Of a DNA stretch of 64,000 nt, positions 43,374-52,292 are shown piece by piece (the stretch's first letter is position 1; every line of letters starts with the position of its first letter). The DNA comes from Pseudomonas graminis. Lineage in GTDB: Bacteria > Pseudomonadota > Gammaproteobacteria > Pseudomonadales > Pseudomonadaceae. The position numbers were made by a program, and so were the translations under genes. The DNA is taken from positions 372,001-436,000 of the forward strand of contig NZ_SOCR01000005.1 in assembly GCF_004364335.1 (NCBI RefSeq), given 5' to 3'. The notes beneath the pieces were generated by a model. That model saw only the letters and a list, made by a program, of their open reading frames with translations, made no database searches and was not told the DNA's origin.

Positions 43374-45425
43374 GTGAGCGCGAACAACCCTCTGTTGCAA
43401 TCCTACGACCTGCCACCTTTCTCGGCGATTCGCGCCGAGCATGTAAAACCTGCCATCGAACAGATTCTCGCCGACAACCGCGCCGCGATTGCCGACATCC
43501 TCGCCAAGCAAGGTTCGCAGCCTACATGGGCGGGCCTGGTGCTGGCGATGGACGAACTCAATGCTCGCCTGGGCGCCGCCTGGAGCCCGGTCAGCCATTT
43601 GAACGCCGTATGCAACAGTCCGGAACTGCGCGAGGCCTATGAGTCTTGCCTGCCGGCGCTGAGCGCGTATTCGACAGAAATGGGTCAGAACCGCGAGCTG
43701 TTCCAGGCCTTCGAAGCCCTGGCCAATAGCCCGGAAGCAGCGAATTTCGACGTCGCACAGAAGACCATTCTTGAGCAATCACTGCGCGACTTCCGTCTGT
43801 CGGGCATTGATCTGCCGCCGGAACAACAAAAGCGCTACGCCGAAGTGCAGAGCAAGCTGTCCGAGCTGGGCAGCCAGTTCTCTAACCAGTTGCTCGATGC
43901 GACCCAGGCCTGGAGCAAGCACGTCACTGACGAAGCGGCCCTCGCCGGCCTGACCGATTCGGCCAAGGCGCAAATGGCCGCCGCTGCCCAGGCGAAAGAC
44001 CTGGAAGGCTACCTGATCACGCTCGAGTTCCCGAGCTACTACGCCGTCATGACCTACGCTGAAGACCGCGCGCTGCGTGAGGAAGTCTACGCGGCGTATT
44101 GCACCCGCGCGTCTGACCAGGGCCCGAATGCAGGCAAGAACGACAATGGCCCGATCATGGAGCAGATTCTCGATCTGCGTCAGGAACTGGCCAAGCTGCT
44201 GGGTTTTGCCAGCTTCTCCGAGCTGAGCCTGGCCACCAAGATGGCCGAGTCCAGCGATCACGTTCTCAGCTTCCTGCGTGATTTGGCCAAGCGCAGCAAG
44301 CCGTTTGCCGTTCAGGACTTGCAGCAGTTGAAAGCCTATGCCGCCGAGCAAGGCTGCCCGGACCTGCAAAGCTGGGACAGCGGTTTCTATGGCGAGAAGC
44401 TGCGCGAGCAGCGCTACAGCGTTTCCCAGGAAGCCCTGCGCGCCTATTTCCCGGTCGACAAAGTGCTGACCGGTCTGTTCGCGATCGTACAAAAACTGTA
44501 CGGCATCGAAATCGCCGAGCAGAAAGGCTTCGATACCTGGCACCCGGACGTTCGCCTGTTTGAAATCAAGGAAAACGGCCAGCACGTCGGCCGCTTCTTC
44601 TTTGATCTCTACGCCCGCGCCAACAAGCGTGGCGGTGCGTGGATGGACGGCGCCCGCGATCGTCGTCGCACCGCGGAAGGCACGCTGCAAAGCCCGGTGG
44701 CCAATCTGGTCTGTAACTTTACCCCGGCGGTCAGCGGCAAGCCTGCGCTGCTCACCCACGACGAAGTCACCACCCTGTTCCATGAATTCGGCCACGGCCT
44801 GCACCACCTGCTGACCCGCGTCGAACACGCGGGCGCGTCCGGCATCAATGGCGTGGCGTGGGATGCGGTCGAGCTGCCGAGCCAGTTCATGGAAAACTGG
44901 TGCTGGGAGCCGGAAGGCCTCGCGCTGATCTCCGGCCATTACGAAACCGGCGAGCCGCTGCCCCAGGACCTGCTGGAGAAAATGCTGGCCGCAAAGAATT
45001 TCCAGTCCGGGCTGATGATGGTCCGTCAGCTGGAGTTCTCGCTGTTCGACTTCGAGCTGCACGCCACACACGGCGACGGCCGCACCACGCTGCAAGTGCT
45101 CGAGGGCGTGCGTGACGAGGTGTCGGTGATGCGCCCGCCTGCCTACAACCGCTTCCCGAACAGCTTCGCGCACATCTTTGCCGGCGGTTATGCAGCGGGC
45201 TATTACAGCTACAAATGGGCCGAAGTGCTCTCTGCCGATGCGTTCTCGAAGTTTGAGGAAGAAGGCGTGTTTAACGAGCAGACTGGCCGTGCGTTCCGTG
45301 AGGCCATTCTGGCGCGCGGCGGGTCCCAGGCGCCGATGGTGCTGTTCGTCGACTTCCGCGGACGCGAGCCGTCGATTGACGCACTCTTGCGCCATTCGGG
45401 CTTGAGTGAGGAAGCGGCAGCATGA
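43374..45425 (+). CDS. prlC: Oligopeptidase A
   Basis: PrlC is a cytosolic M3 zinc metallopeptidase that degrades signal peptides and short peptides. The 683 residues start at GTG 43374 (MSANNPLLQSYDLPPFSAIRAEHVKPAIEQIL). The zinc motif HEFGH is in TTLFHEFGHGLHHLL, with the third ligand Glu downstream. The 551-residue open frame on the other strand is a composition shadow. Its stop overlaps the start of the zinc-ribbon gene (ATGA). Confidence 0.97.
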   Translation: MSANNPLLQSYDLPPFSAIRAEHVKPAIEQILADNRAAIADILAKQGSQPTWAGLVLAMDELNARLGAAWSPVSHLNAVCNSPELREAYESCLPALSAYSTEMGQNRELFQAFEALANSPEAANFDVAQKTILEQSLRDFRLSGIDLPPEQQKRYAEVQSKLSELGSQFSNQLLDATQAWSKHVTDEAALAGLTDSAKAQMAAAAQAKDLEGYLITLEFPSYYAVMTYAEDRALREEVYAAYCTRASDQGPNAGKNDNGPIMEQILDLRQELAKLLGFASFSELSLATKMAESSDHVLSFLRDLAKRSKPFAVQDLQQLKAYAAEQGCPDLQSWDSGFYGEKLREQRYSVSQEALRAYFPVDKVLTGLFAIVQKLYGIEIAEQKGFDTWHPDVRLFEIKENGQHVGRFFFDLYARANKRGGAWMDGARDRRRTAEGTLQSPVANLVCNFTPAVSGKPALLTHDEVTTLFHEFGHGLHHLLTRVEHAGASGINGVAWDAVELPSQFMENWCWEPEGLALISGHYETGEPLPQDLLEKMLAAKNFQSGLMMVRQLEFSLFDFELHATHGDGRTTLQVLEGVRDEVSVMRPPAYNRFPNSFAHIFAGGYAAGYYSYKWAEVLSADAFSKFEEEGVFNEQTGRAFREAILARGGSQAPMVLFVDFRGREPSIDALLRHSGLSEEAAA

Positions 45426-45709
45426 CCGAGTCACCGCGGGTGATTACCAAGAAGCGCTTCATCGCCGGGGCGGTCTGCCCGGCGTGCAGCGAGCCTGACA
45501 AGTTGATGATGTGGAACGAAGACGACGTGCCGCACCGCGAATGCGTGCACTGCGGTTATTCCGACACCCTCAATGCGCAGGGGCAATCGATCCCGACAGA
45601 ACTGGGCACACGGGTGAACAAGCCTGTGGTGAAGCCGGCCGATCCGAAGGTGCAGGGCGTGCAGTTCTTCCCGAATCCGAAGCTGAAGAAGCCGGTTGAT
45701 CCGAGCTGA
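45422..45709 (+). CDS. YheV-family zinc-ribbon protein
   Basis: A 95-residue protein with a C-X2-C...C-X2-C ribbon (CPAC and CVHC, residues about 19-43) of the YheV/DUF2387 metal-binding family. In many gammaproteobacteria yheV adjoins prlC, as here, with a four-base overlap implying coupling. The Lys/Pro-rich tail VQFFPNPKLKKPVDPS is family-like. Function unknown. Confidence 0.93.
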   Translation: MTESPRVITKKRFIAGAVCPACSEPDKLMMWNEDDVPHRECVHCGYSDTLNAQGQSIPTELGTRVNKPVVKPADPKVQGVQFFPNPKLKKPVDPS

Positions 45710-45724
45710 CGTGATCCCGGATAA

Positions 45725-45759
45725 AAAAAAGGGATGCCCGCCGTGGGTATCCCTTTTTT
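45725..45759. terminator. Bidirectional intrinsic terminator after prlC operon
   Basis: AAAAAAGGGAT at 45725-45735 pairs with ATCCCTTTTTT at 45749-45759, with an inner CCC/GGG pair. It separates the prlC operon from the convergent PI-PLC-like gene. Confidence 0.92.
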
Positions 45760-45773
45760 GTAGCGTTTGTGGA

Positions 45774-47414
45774 TTACCGTGTGCCGTTGATATAGGCGAA
45801 AGAGATTTTGCCACCGATGGCCCTGGTGTAGTTCGTCACCTTAACGTCGCTGTTTGAATAGCTGCTGTTGAAGCTCGGGATGACGACGGGAAGGGTAATG
45901 TCGCGCAGAACCTCCACAGTCGTCCGCCCCTCGCTGAAATTACCTTGGGGATGGCCCGTGAGCGTTAAAGACGTGCCCGCTTTGGCCTTGAGGATTCTGG
46001 CAGACTGGATTTCGTCATTGGAGCAGCCAAAGCTATTGCTCTTCATCTTCATGTTGTAACTGGAGCTGAAAGGAATCACGCAATCCAGGTTCTGACTGGC
46101 ATGGGTGCCCTCGTAGAACGCCACCGATGCATCGGAAAAATCGGTGGGTGTCCGGCTGATGACAATGCGCGACGTCTTGCCATCAAGCCCGTTGTTGCGG
46201 TTATAAACGGCTTGGTAATCGCTGTTGCTCGCGTCGGACTCGAAACTCGGAATGACTACACGCTCGCCAATGCCAATGTTGCGCTTCACGTCGATAGTAA
46301 TGTGGTCGTCCTGGGTATTGCCACTGCCACTGTCGAACAACTGAATGCGGGTTCCACTGGCAACACCCGACAAGGACATCGACCTCGCCTCATCGTTTTC
46401 ACAACCGTTGGCCTTGCGATTGACCACCCCGGTACTGACAGGTATCACGCAGACAATGTCTTGTGACCGGCTTGCATTTCGACCTTCATGCAGAAAGATG
46501 CCGCCGTTGTTGAGCGCAGCGGTATAACGCTCCGCCTCACCGCTTTTGTAATTGTTGATACCAACGTAGTTGGGGACAACACCACAGTTGTCCTGGCGGC
46601 GCTTGAGGTAAGTCAGGTTGTTGTCGTAGCTGGCCGAGTCGAAGACGGTAGATGTGCCCGGGTGAAACTGATTCATGAGGAACAACCGTTTCCACTGCTT
46701 ATCCGTCGAGGCGGCTACCTTTTCAGCGTTGAGCGGCAACCCACCCCAGCGCGTGGGGCAAGACCAGTCGTGAGTACTTTCAATGCTGCTGGCAACGTTC
46801 CCCAGGGTGTCCCACTTGTTCTGCACAATCCAATCCTGATCAAACATAACCGTGATCTTTTTGCCCTGGACCCAGTAGTCGCCTGCGACCTCACGTTTGT
46901 CCGCCAACAGGATAAGACGGTTATTACGTGCCGCCATTTGGTTGAGCGTTGGCCACCGATCCGCAGCGAAGTTTGCCGGGTCGAATGAAACGCTCGCGAG
47001 TTCCGGCAGAGTATTGAATACCTCCTGCAGGTGTTCCCGGTTGACGTAGGTTTCGAGGAACAGCGTGACGACCTCACTTGGATTCCGTTGCAGGAAAGGC
47101 AGAAATTCTGTTTTCAAGTGATTGGATAACGGCCCGTAGCAGGCCATTTGCTTATGGCACACTTTGATGCGTTCTTCGGGGCGAGGATTTGTGTTTTCTA
47201 CATAAAGATCAAGCATGAAACCCCTGACGCCATCGTTGAGTTGGCTCGGCATCTCCTTCAGGTTTTGATTGATCTTTTCATAGGAATTGTGGGTGGTGAC
47301 CCAACTGTATTCATTGAATGGGTTATTCCGAGAGTCGAGCGTAGTCGCGTGTGCCTTGAGTGTGGCTATGCCAAAAAGTGCCGCCAGGGCAATCCGTGTG
47401 TAATTGAACGTCAT
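45774..47414 (-). CDS. Secreted phosphatidylinositol-specific phospholipase C-like protein
   Basis: A 546-residue secreted protein from ATG 47414 (MTFNYTRIALAALFGIATLKAHA, then TT), with AAGGA upstream. The PI-PLC X-type domain (about 30-300) keeps the catalytic pair H42 (THNSYEKIN) and H87 (KVCHKQMACYG), plus R64 and D69 (VRGFMLDLY). The remainder is two copies of a beta-rich module at about 305-415 and 428-546; the copies share F-x-EG-x-x-A-S, a C-VIP motif and a VVIPSF motif. The modules may bind surfaces. Substrate not shown; a eukaryotic-membrane lipid is possible. Confidence 0.87.
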   Translation of the reverse strand: MTFNYTRIALAALFGIATLKAHATTLDSRNNPFNEYSWVTTHNSYEKINQNLKEMPSQLNDGVRGFMLDLYVENTNPRPEERIKVCHKQMACYGPLSNHLKTEFLPFLQRNPSEVVTLFLETYVNREHLQEVFNTLPELASVSFDPANFAADRWPTLNQMAARNNRLILLADKREVAGDYWVQGKKITVMFDQDWIVQNKWDTLGNVASSIESTHDWSCPTRWGGLPLNAEKVAASTDKQWKRLFLMNQFHPGTSTVFDSASYDNNLTYLKRRQDNCGVVPNYVGINNYKSGEAERYTAALNNGGIFLHEGRNASRSQDIVCVIPVSTGVVNRKANGCENDEARSMSLSGVASGTRIQLFDSGSGNTQDDHITIDVKRNIGIGERVVIPSFESDASNSDYQAVYNRNNGLDGKTSRIVISRTPTDFSDASVAFYEGTHASQNLDCVIPFSSSYNMKMKSNSFGCSNDEIQSARILKAKAGTSLTLTGHPQGNFSEGRTTVEVLRDITLPVVIPSFNSSYSNSDVKVTNYTRAIGGKISFAYINGTR

Positions 47415-47608
47415 TGTCGAAATCCTTTTCGATAGGGTGTTTCCGGTAGGCTTTAAATGCATCCATGCCAATATCGGCATGTGCTTAGTAGTAGTTGTAT
47501 TTTGTGTCAGCGCCACCCTACCGCCAGAAGGCTATGTTGCAAAATGCGAGGGATTTTTCGAGCAAGGGGACTGGATCGATTGGCAAGACAACGATGACAC
47601 CGATCCCC

Positions 47609-48262
47609 TTAATTGATCATGCCTACTTTGTGCGACCAGCCTTTGATCGCACAAAGGGCAAACACGCTGGTGCTGCACGCACCGCTGTCCATCGCCGACT
47701 TCAGCGCCGCCACATCGACATTATTGATGTAGGCAATCCCGCGCTTGAGACTGTCTTCGTCGCCATAACCGCCGTGCTCCATCTCATCCAGCGCTGCCTG
47801 TTTGCTCCAGCCCTGGGCGACGATTCGGTACATCGCTGCCACCAGACCGGTCCGGTCCAGGCCGTGTTTGCAATGAATCAGCACCGGCCCGTTTTGCTGC
47901 GCGGTTTGGATGGCACGGAGGCTTTCGATCACATCGGCGTCGTCGATGTGCACCACCTGCAGCGGAATCTGTACCTGCTGCACGGAGGCGTCGGACAGCC
48001 ATTTGCTGTCACTTTCTTTTAGGAAGTTGATCACTGTGCGCACGCCGAGCTGCTGCAAAAGCGGCTGAGCAGCAGCGTCAGGCTGGCGACTGCGGTAAAG
48101 CGTCGGCGTGATCTGGTAAAGGTTGTAGTGCGGGTCGACGAGCTGCGCCCATTGCGCCGGGCGTGACGATTGTGCCGGCGACACATCCTCGGCGTGAGCG
48201 AGAGGAGCAGATGACACGGCCAGCAGCAGGATGAGTTGAGCAGCGAGCGGGCGAAAGCGCAT
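47609..48262 (-). CDS. Periplasmic dual-specificity/tyrosine phosphatase-like protein
   Basis: A 217-residue protein with a signal peptide (MRFRPLAAQLILLLAVSSAPLAHA). I start at ATG 48262 because it opens that peptide; an ATG nine codons upstream is possible, and neither has a strong ribosome site. The CX5R active site is HCKHGLDRTG with C131 and R137, and the general acid is probably Asp in HIDDAD. The last Cys-rich stretch (GACSTSVFALCAIKGW) is unusual. Target unknown. Confidence 0.88.
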   Translation of the reverse strand: MRFRPLAAQLILLLAVSSAPLAHAEDVSPAQSSRPAQWAQLVDPHYNLYQITPTLYRSRQPDAAAQPLLQQLGVRTVINFLKESDSKWLSDASVQQVQIPLQVVHIDDADVIESLRAIQTAQQNGPVLIHCKHGLDRTGLVAAMYRIVAQGWSKQAALDEMEHGGYGDEDSLKRGIAYINNVDVAALKSAMDSGACSTSVFALCAIKGWSHKVGMIN

Positions 48263-48455
48263 GGAAGACGTACCGTGAAAATCAGCCATTTATCGTGGGG
48301 CAAGTTTTCGCTGCCCAGGGTCAAGGCGCTGTGAGGCGCGTGTCAAAAGTTGGTGAAAGCCATTGATCGGTGCCTGGGTGTTTTTCCGGATCTGCGCGTG
48401 AAGGGCATGTGCGTTTCGCGATACTGTATGCATAACCAGTTACCGAGGAGCCGTC

Positions 48456-49514
48456 ATGTCCATTCAGTTGCCCCCGCGTGGGCGCGGTACCGCGACCAAT
48501 CCGCATAACCGCTTTGCGCCCAACCGATCCGTGGCCGAGGACGACGGCTGGTATCAGGAAGTGCCGCTGACCCAAGGCACTACCGTTACGTTGGAAACGG
48601 CCAAGAGCATCATCGCGCGCAACTCATCGCCCGACATTCCTTTCGACCGCTCGATCAATCCTTACCGGGGATGCGAGCACGGTTGTATTTATTGCTACGC
48701 CAGACCGAGCCACGCCTATTGGGACATGTCGCCCGGGCTGGACTTCGAGACCAAACTCATTGCTAAAACCAACGCCGCAGCTCTTCTGGAGCAGCAGCTG
48801 TCCAAACCAGGCTACAGCGTTGCGCCGATCACCCTCGGCGCGAACACTGATCCGTATCAACCCATCGAGCGCGAATACACATTGAGCCGGGCGACGCTGG
48901 AAGTGCTGCTGCGCTATCGCCATCCGGTGACGATCATCACCAAAGGCTCACTGATTCTTCGGGATCTGGATTTGCTGGCCGAGCTGGCGAAGTTGCGGCT
49001 GGTGTCGGTGTTCATCAGCCTCACGACGCTGGACGACGAGCTCAAGCGCATCCTTGAACCCCGGGCTGCCGCGCCCAAGGCCAGGCTGCGGGCCATACGG
49101 GTGTTGCGCGATGCCGGCGTGCCGGTGGGCGTTTTGCTGGCGCCGATGATTCCGATGATCAATGACATGGAGTTGGAGAAGCTGATGGCCGAGGCCAAGG
49201 CCGCCGGGGCGTTGAGCGCGAGCTATGTGATGCTGCGCCTGCCGCTGGAGGTTGCCCCGTTGTTCGAAGAGTGGCTCCAGGCGCATTATCCGCAAAGGGC
49301 CGAGCATGTGATGAGCCTGGTACGACAGAGCCGCGGCGGCGAGGTGTACGACAGCCGCTTTGGCTCGCGAATGCGTGGTGAGGGAGTCTTTGCCGAACTG
49401 CTGGCCCAGCGTTACAGCCTCGCCATCAAGAAGCACGGCTTGAACCGGCGGGAAAGTTTCCAGCTGGACTGCAGCGCGTTTTGCCCGCCCGGGGGGCAGA
49501 TGTCGCTGTTGTGA
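48456..49514 (+). CDS. PA0069-family radical SAM protein
   Basis: A 352-residue radical SAM protein with the cluster-binding motif CEHGCIYC (C73, C77, C80). It shows the YRGCEHGCIYCYARPSH and GANTDPYQPIE segments that mark the family distantly related to spore photoproduct lyase. GAGGAG lies upstream of the ATG. No substrate is known. It ends near a REPIN and is transcribed alone. Confidence 0.9.
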   Translation: MSIQLPPRGRGTATNPHNRFAPNRSVAEDDGWYQEVPLTQGTTVTLETAKSIIARNSSPDIPFDRSINPYRGCEHGCIYCYARPSHAYWDMSPGLDFETKLIAKTNAAALLEQQLSKPGYSVAPITLGANTDPYQPIEREYTLSRATLEVLLRYRHPVTIITKGSLILRDLDLLAELAKLRLVSVFISLTTLDDELKRILEPRAAAPKARLRAIRVLRDAGVPVGVLLAPMIPMINDMELEKLMAEAKAAGALSASYVMLRLPLEVAPLFEEWLQAHYPQRAEHVMSLVRQSRGGEVYDSRFGSRMRGEGVFAELLAQRYSLAIKKHGLNRRESFQLDCSAFCPPGGQMSLL

Positions 49515-49871
49515 CTCGGGCGGCGTCTTACAGCGCGAGATTGCTGATCTTGCCGCGTAAGACGCGTTGTCATTGTAGGAGCGCGCTTGCCCGCGATTGC
49601 GGTCTTTCAGTATAAAAAATGGCGACCGACAGCAAGCGTTCGAGGGCAAGTGTGCTCCTACAGCGTTCGGCGCCAGCTTGCGATTTAGATTTTCTAACGC
49701 AAGACCCGCGATCTAGAGCCACGCATTCAGTTTCAATTAAGTTTGCGCCGTTAAGGTGAGTCGGAAGTGGCCGATTGGTCTTGTAGGAAGAGTCGCACGA
49801 AGACCAAAAAAAGTGGGTCATCCACGGGATTCGCCGGAAAATTCACTTAAATCCGTCAGAGAGGATGAAAC
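49515..49871. other. Intergenic region before carbonic anhydrase, with REPIN and hairpin
   Basis: This 357-base gap holds REPIN 8 (49575-49661), then a leader-like stretch. An 8-bp hairpin, TTGGTCTT at 49775-49782 with AAGACCAA at 49800-49807, is followed by AAAAA. I see no ORF with a ribosome site here. The carbonic anhydrase promoter should lie in the 3' half. Confidence 0.5.
49575..49661. repeat. REPIN 8, after radical SAM gene
   Basis: The left arm GTAGGAGCGCGCTTGCCCGC starts at 49575. The right arm, ending GTGTGCTCCTAC at 49661, carries several changes. It is the only doublet here sitting between two genes that both run on the plus strand. Confidence 0.88.
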
Positions 49872-50606
49872 ATGAGTGACCAGGATAAGCAGCCTCAGGC
49901 TGCAACCATAGGCGTAACGCCTCAGGTGGAAACCGCCGAAATGGCGCTGAAGCAGATCGTTGATGGCTTCAAGCAATTCCGCCATGACGTCTTCCCTCAG
50001 CAGGAAGAACTGTTCAAGAAACTCGCCACCGCCCAACATCCCCGGGCCATGTTCATTACCTGCGCCGACTCGCGCATCGTCCCGGAACTCATCACCCAAA
50101 GCTCACCAGGCGACCTGTTCGTTACCCGTAACGTGGGCAACGTCGTTCCGCCTTATGGCCCTATGAATGGCGGCGTTTCTACCGCGATTGAATACGCCGT
50201 TCTGGCCTTGGGCGTGCAGCACATCATCGTGTGTGGCCACTCGGATTGCGGGGCCATGCGCGCCGTGCTCAACCCCGACACCCTCGAAAAAATGCCGACG
50301 GTCAAAGCCTGGCTGCGTCACGCCGAGGTCGCCAAGACCGTTGTGCAGGACAACTGCAGCTGCAGCAGTGAGCACGAAACCATGCACGTGCTCACCGAAG
50401 AAAACGTTATCGCGCAGCTGCAACACCTGCGTACGCACCCTTCCGTGGCGTCCAAGCTGGCCAGTGGTCAGTTGTTCATCCACGGCTGGGTTTACGACAT
50501 CGAAACCAGCGAAATCCGCGCCTACGATGCCGAGCAGGACTGCTTCCTGCCTCTGGATGGCGACCATCCGGTCCCCATGGCGTCGATTCCCCGCGGGCGA
50601 TATTGA
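49872..50606 (+). CDS. Beta-class carbonic anhydrase
   Basis: This enzyme interconverts CO2 and bicarbonate. The 244 residues carry the zinc ligands C64 (CADSR, with D66 and R68), H123 and C126 (HSDCGAM). The first 22 or so residues are an extension beyond the usual catalytic core. GAGAGGATG precedes the start. The SulP transporter gene follows 131 bases later on the same strand, a known pairing that suggests bicarbonate or sulfate handling. Confidence 0.95.
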   Translation: MSDQDKQPQAATIGVTPQVETAEMALKQIVDGFKQFRHDVFPQQEELFKKLATAQHPRAMFITCADSRIVPELITQSSPGDLFVTRNVGNVVPPYGPMNGGVSTAIEYAVLALGVQHIIVCGHSDCGAMRAVLNPDTLEKMPTVKAWLRHAEVAKTVVQDNCSCSSEHETMHVLTEENVIAQLQHLRTHPSVASKLASGQLFIHGWVYDIETSEIRAYDAEQDCFLPLDGDHPVPMASIPRGRY

Positions 50607-50737
50607 TCGCCGGCTGACCCGCTGCGCCTGAGCGCAGCGGCGTCGGCCCTGACGCTTCCACCCTCATACAAGCTCGTAGCGGCCGCGTTCAGCGCGCGCC
50701 GCCGGGCGTTGTCACGTCTGAATTCCGGAGAGTCGTC

Positions 50738-52267
50738 ATGGCTACTACTGATCTGAAAGCGTTGTTACCACGGGAGCTGCTGGCTTCCGTGGTGGTTTTT
50801 CTGGTGGCCCTGCCGCTGTGCATGGGGATCGCCATCGCTTCCGGCATGCCGCCCTCCAAAGGTCTGATCACCGGCATCATCGGCGGTCTGGTGGTGGGCT
50901 GGCTGGCCGGTTCGCCGCTGCAGGTCAGCGGCCCGGCGGCAGGTCTGGCGGTGCTGGTGTTCGAGCTGGTCCGTGAACATGGCATGGCGATGCTCGGGCC
51001 GATTTTGCTGCTTGCCGGCGCATTGCAGCTGTTGGCTGGACGATTGAAGCTCGGCTGCTGGTTTCGCGTGACAGCGCCGGCGGTGGTGTACGGCATGCTG
51101 GCGGGCATCGGCGTGCTGATCGTGCTTTCGCAAGTCCATGTGATGTTCGACAGCGGGCCCAAGCCTTCCGGGCTGGACAATCTGGTGGCATTCCCGCAGA
51201 CCGTTATGGGTGCGATGGGGATGGGCAGTGCCATGCAGGCTGGTCTCCTCGGGCTAGGCACCATCGCAGTGATGTGGCTGTGGGAAAAGCGTCGTCCCCA
51301 TGCGCTGCGATTCGTGCCGGGCGCGTTGCTCGGCGTCGGTATCGCCACGGTGGTGAGTCTGGTGATGAGCTTGCAGGTCAAGCGCGTGGAAGTCCCGGCC
51401 AATCTGGCTGAGGCCATTGACTGGCTGCGCCCCGCAGACCTGCTGAATCTGGCGGATCCTGCCATCCTGATCGCGGCGATTGCCGTGGCCTTCATTGCCA
51501 GTGCCGAAACGTTGCTGTCGGCGGCGGCGGTGGACCGGATGCATGACGGACAGCGTTCGGATTTCGACAAAGAGCTCAGCGCTCAAGGCGTGGGTAACAT
51601 GCTGTGCGGTCTGGTCGGCGCTCTGCCGATGACCGGCGTGATCGTGCGCAGCTCGGCCAACGTGCAGGCGGGTGCGAAGACGCGGCTGTCGGCGATGTTC
51701 CACGGTCTGTGGCTGCTGGCGTTCGTGCTGCTGCTGTCCAGTGTGCTGCAGAGCATTCCTGTGGCGAGCCTGGCCGGCGTACTGGTCTATACCGGCGTGA
51801 AGCTGGTGAATGTTCAGGCGCTCAAAGGGCTGGGACGTTATGGCCGCATGCCGATGTTCATCTACGGCGCGACGGCCAGCGCGATTGTCCTGACCGATCT
51901 GCTGACGGGCGTGTTGATCGGCTTTGGCCTGACTCTGGTGAAGCTGGCGCTGAATGCATCGCGCTTGAAGATCAATCTGGTCGACCTGCCTGCCGAAGGC
52001 GAAATGGAGCTGCGCCTCAACGGTTCGGCCACTTTCCTCAAGGTGCCGGCCCTGACGCAGACGCTGGAAAGCGTGCCGCCTGGCACCACGCTGCATGTGC
52101 CGTTGGGCAACCTGACCTACATCGACCATTCCTGCCTTGAGCTGCTGGAAGAATGGGGTCGGGCCAATGCAGCGCAGGGCTCGCGTTTGCTGTTGGAGCA
52201 GCGGCTGCTCAAGCGTCGCGTGGAGGGACGTATGCGTACGTCGATCGGAGGGACGGCGCTGCATTGA
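50738..52267 (+). CDS. SulP family anion transporter
   Basis: A 509-residue inner-membrane SulP/SLC26 transporter with about 11-14 hydrophobic segments. The opening LLPRELLASVVVFLVALPLCMGIAIASGMPP is typical, and a C-terminal STAS-like region (about 415-509) follows. CGGAGAG lies upstream of ATG. The substrate is sulfate or bicarbonate; the adjacent carbonic anhydrase favours bicarbonate, by inference only. Confidence 0.93.
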   Translation: MATTDLKALLPRELLASVVVFLVALPLCMGIAIASGMPPSKGLITGIIGGLVVGWLAGSPLQVSGPAAGLAVLVFELVREHGMAMLGPILLLAGALQLLAGRLKLGCWFRVTAPAVVYGMLAGIGVLIVLSQVHVMFDSGPKPSGLDNLVAFPQTVMGAMGMGSAMQAGLLGLGTIAVMWLWEKRRPHALRFVPGALLGVGIATVVSLVMSLQVKRVEVPANLAEAIDWLRPADLLNLADPAILIAAIAVAFIASAETLLSAAAVDRMHDGQRSDFDKELSAQGVGNMLCGLVGALPMTGVIVRSSANVQAGAKTRLSAMFHGLWLLAFVLLLSSVLQSIPVASLAGVLVYTGVKLVNVQALKGLGRYGRMPMFIYGATASAIVLTDLLTGVLIGFGLTLVKLALNASRLKINLVDLPAEGEMELRLNGSATFLKVPALTQTLESVPPGTTLHVPLGNLTYIDHSCLELLEEWGRANAAQGSRLLLEQRLLKRRVEGRMRTSIGGTALH

Positions 52268-52292
52268 AGCCAGTGTCAGGGGACGTGCGGGA

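Noticed and set aside
43779..45434. 551-codon open frame on the minus strand
   Set aside because: Antisense shadow of prlC, with His/Gln/Arg-rich composition typical of such frames.
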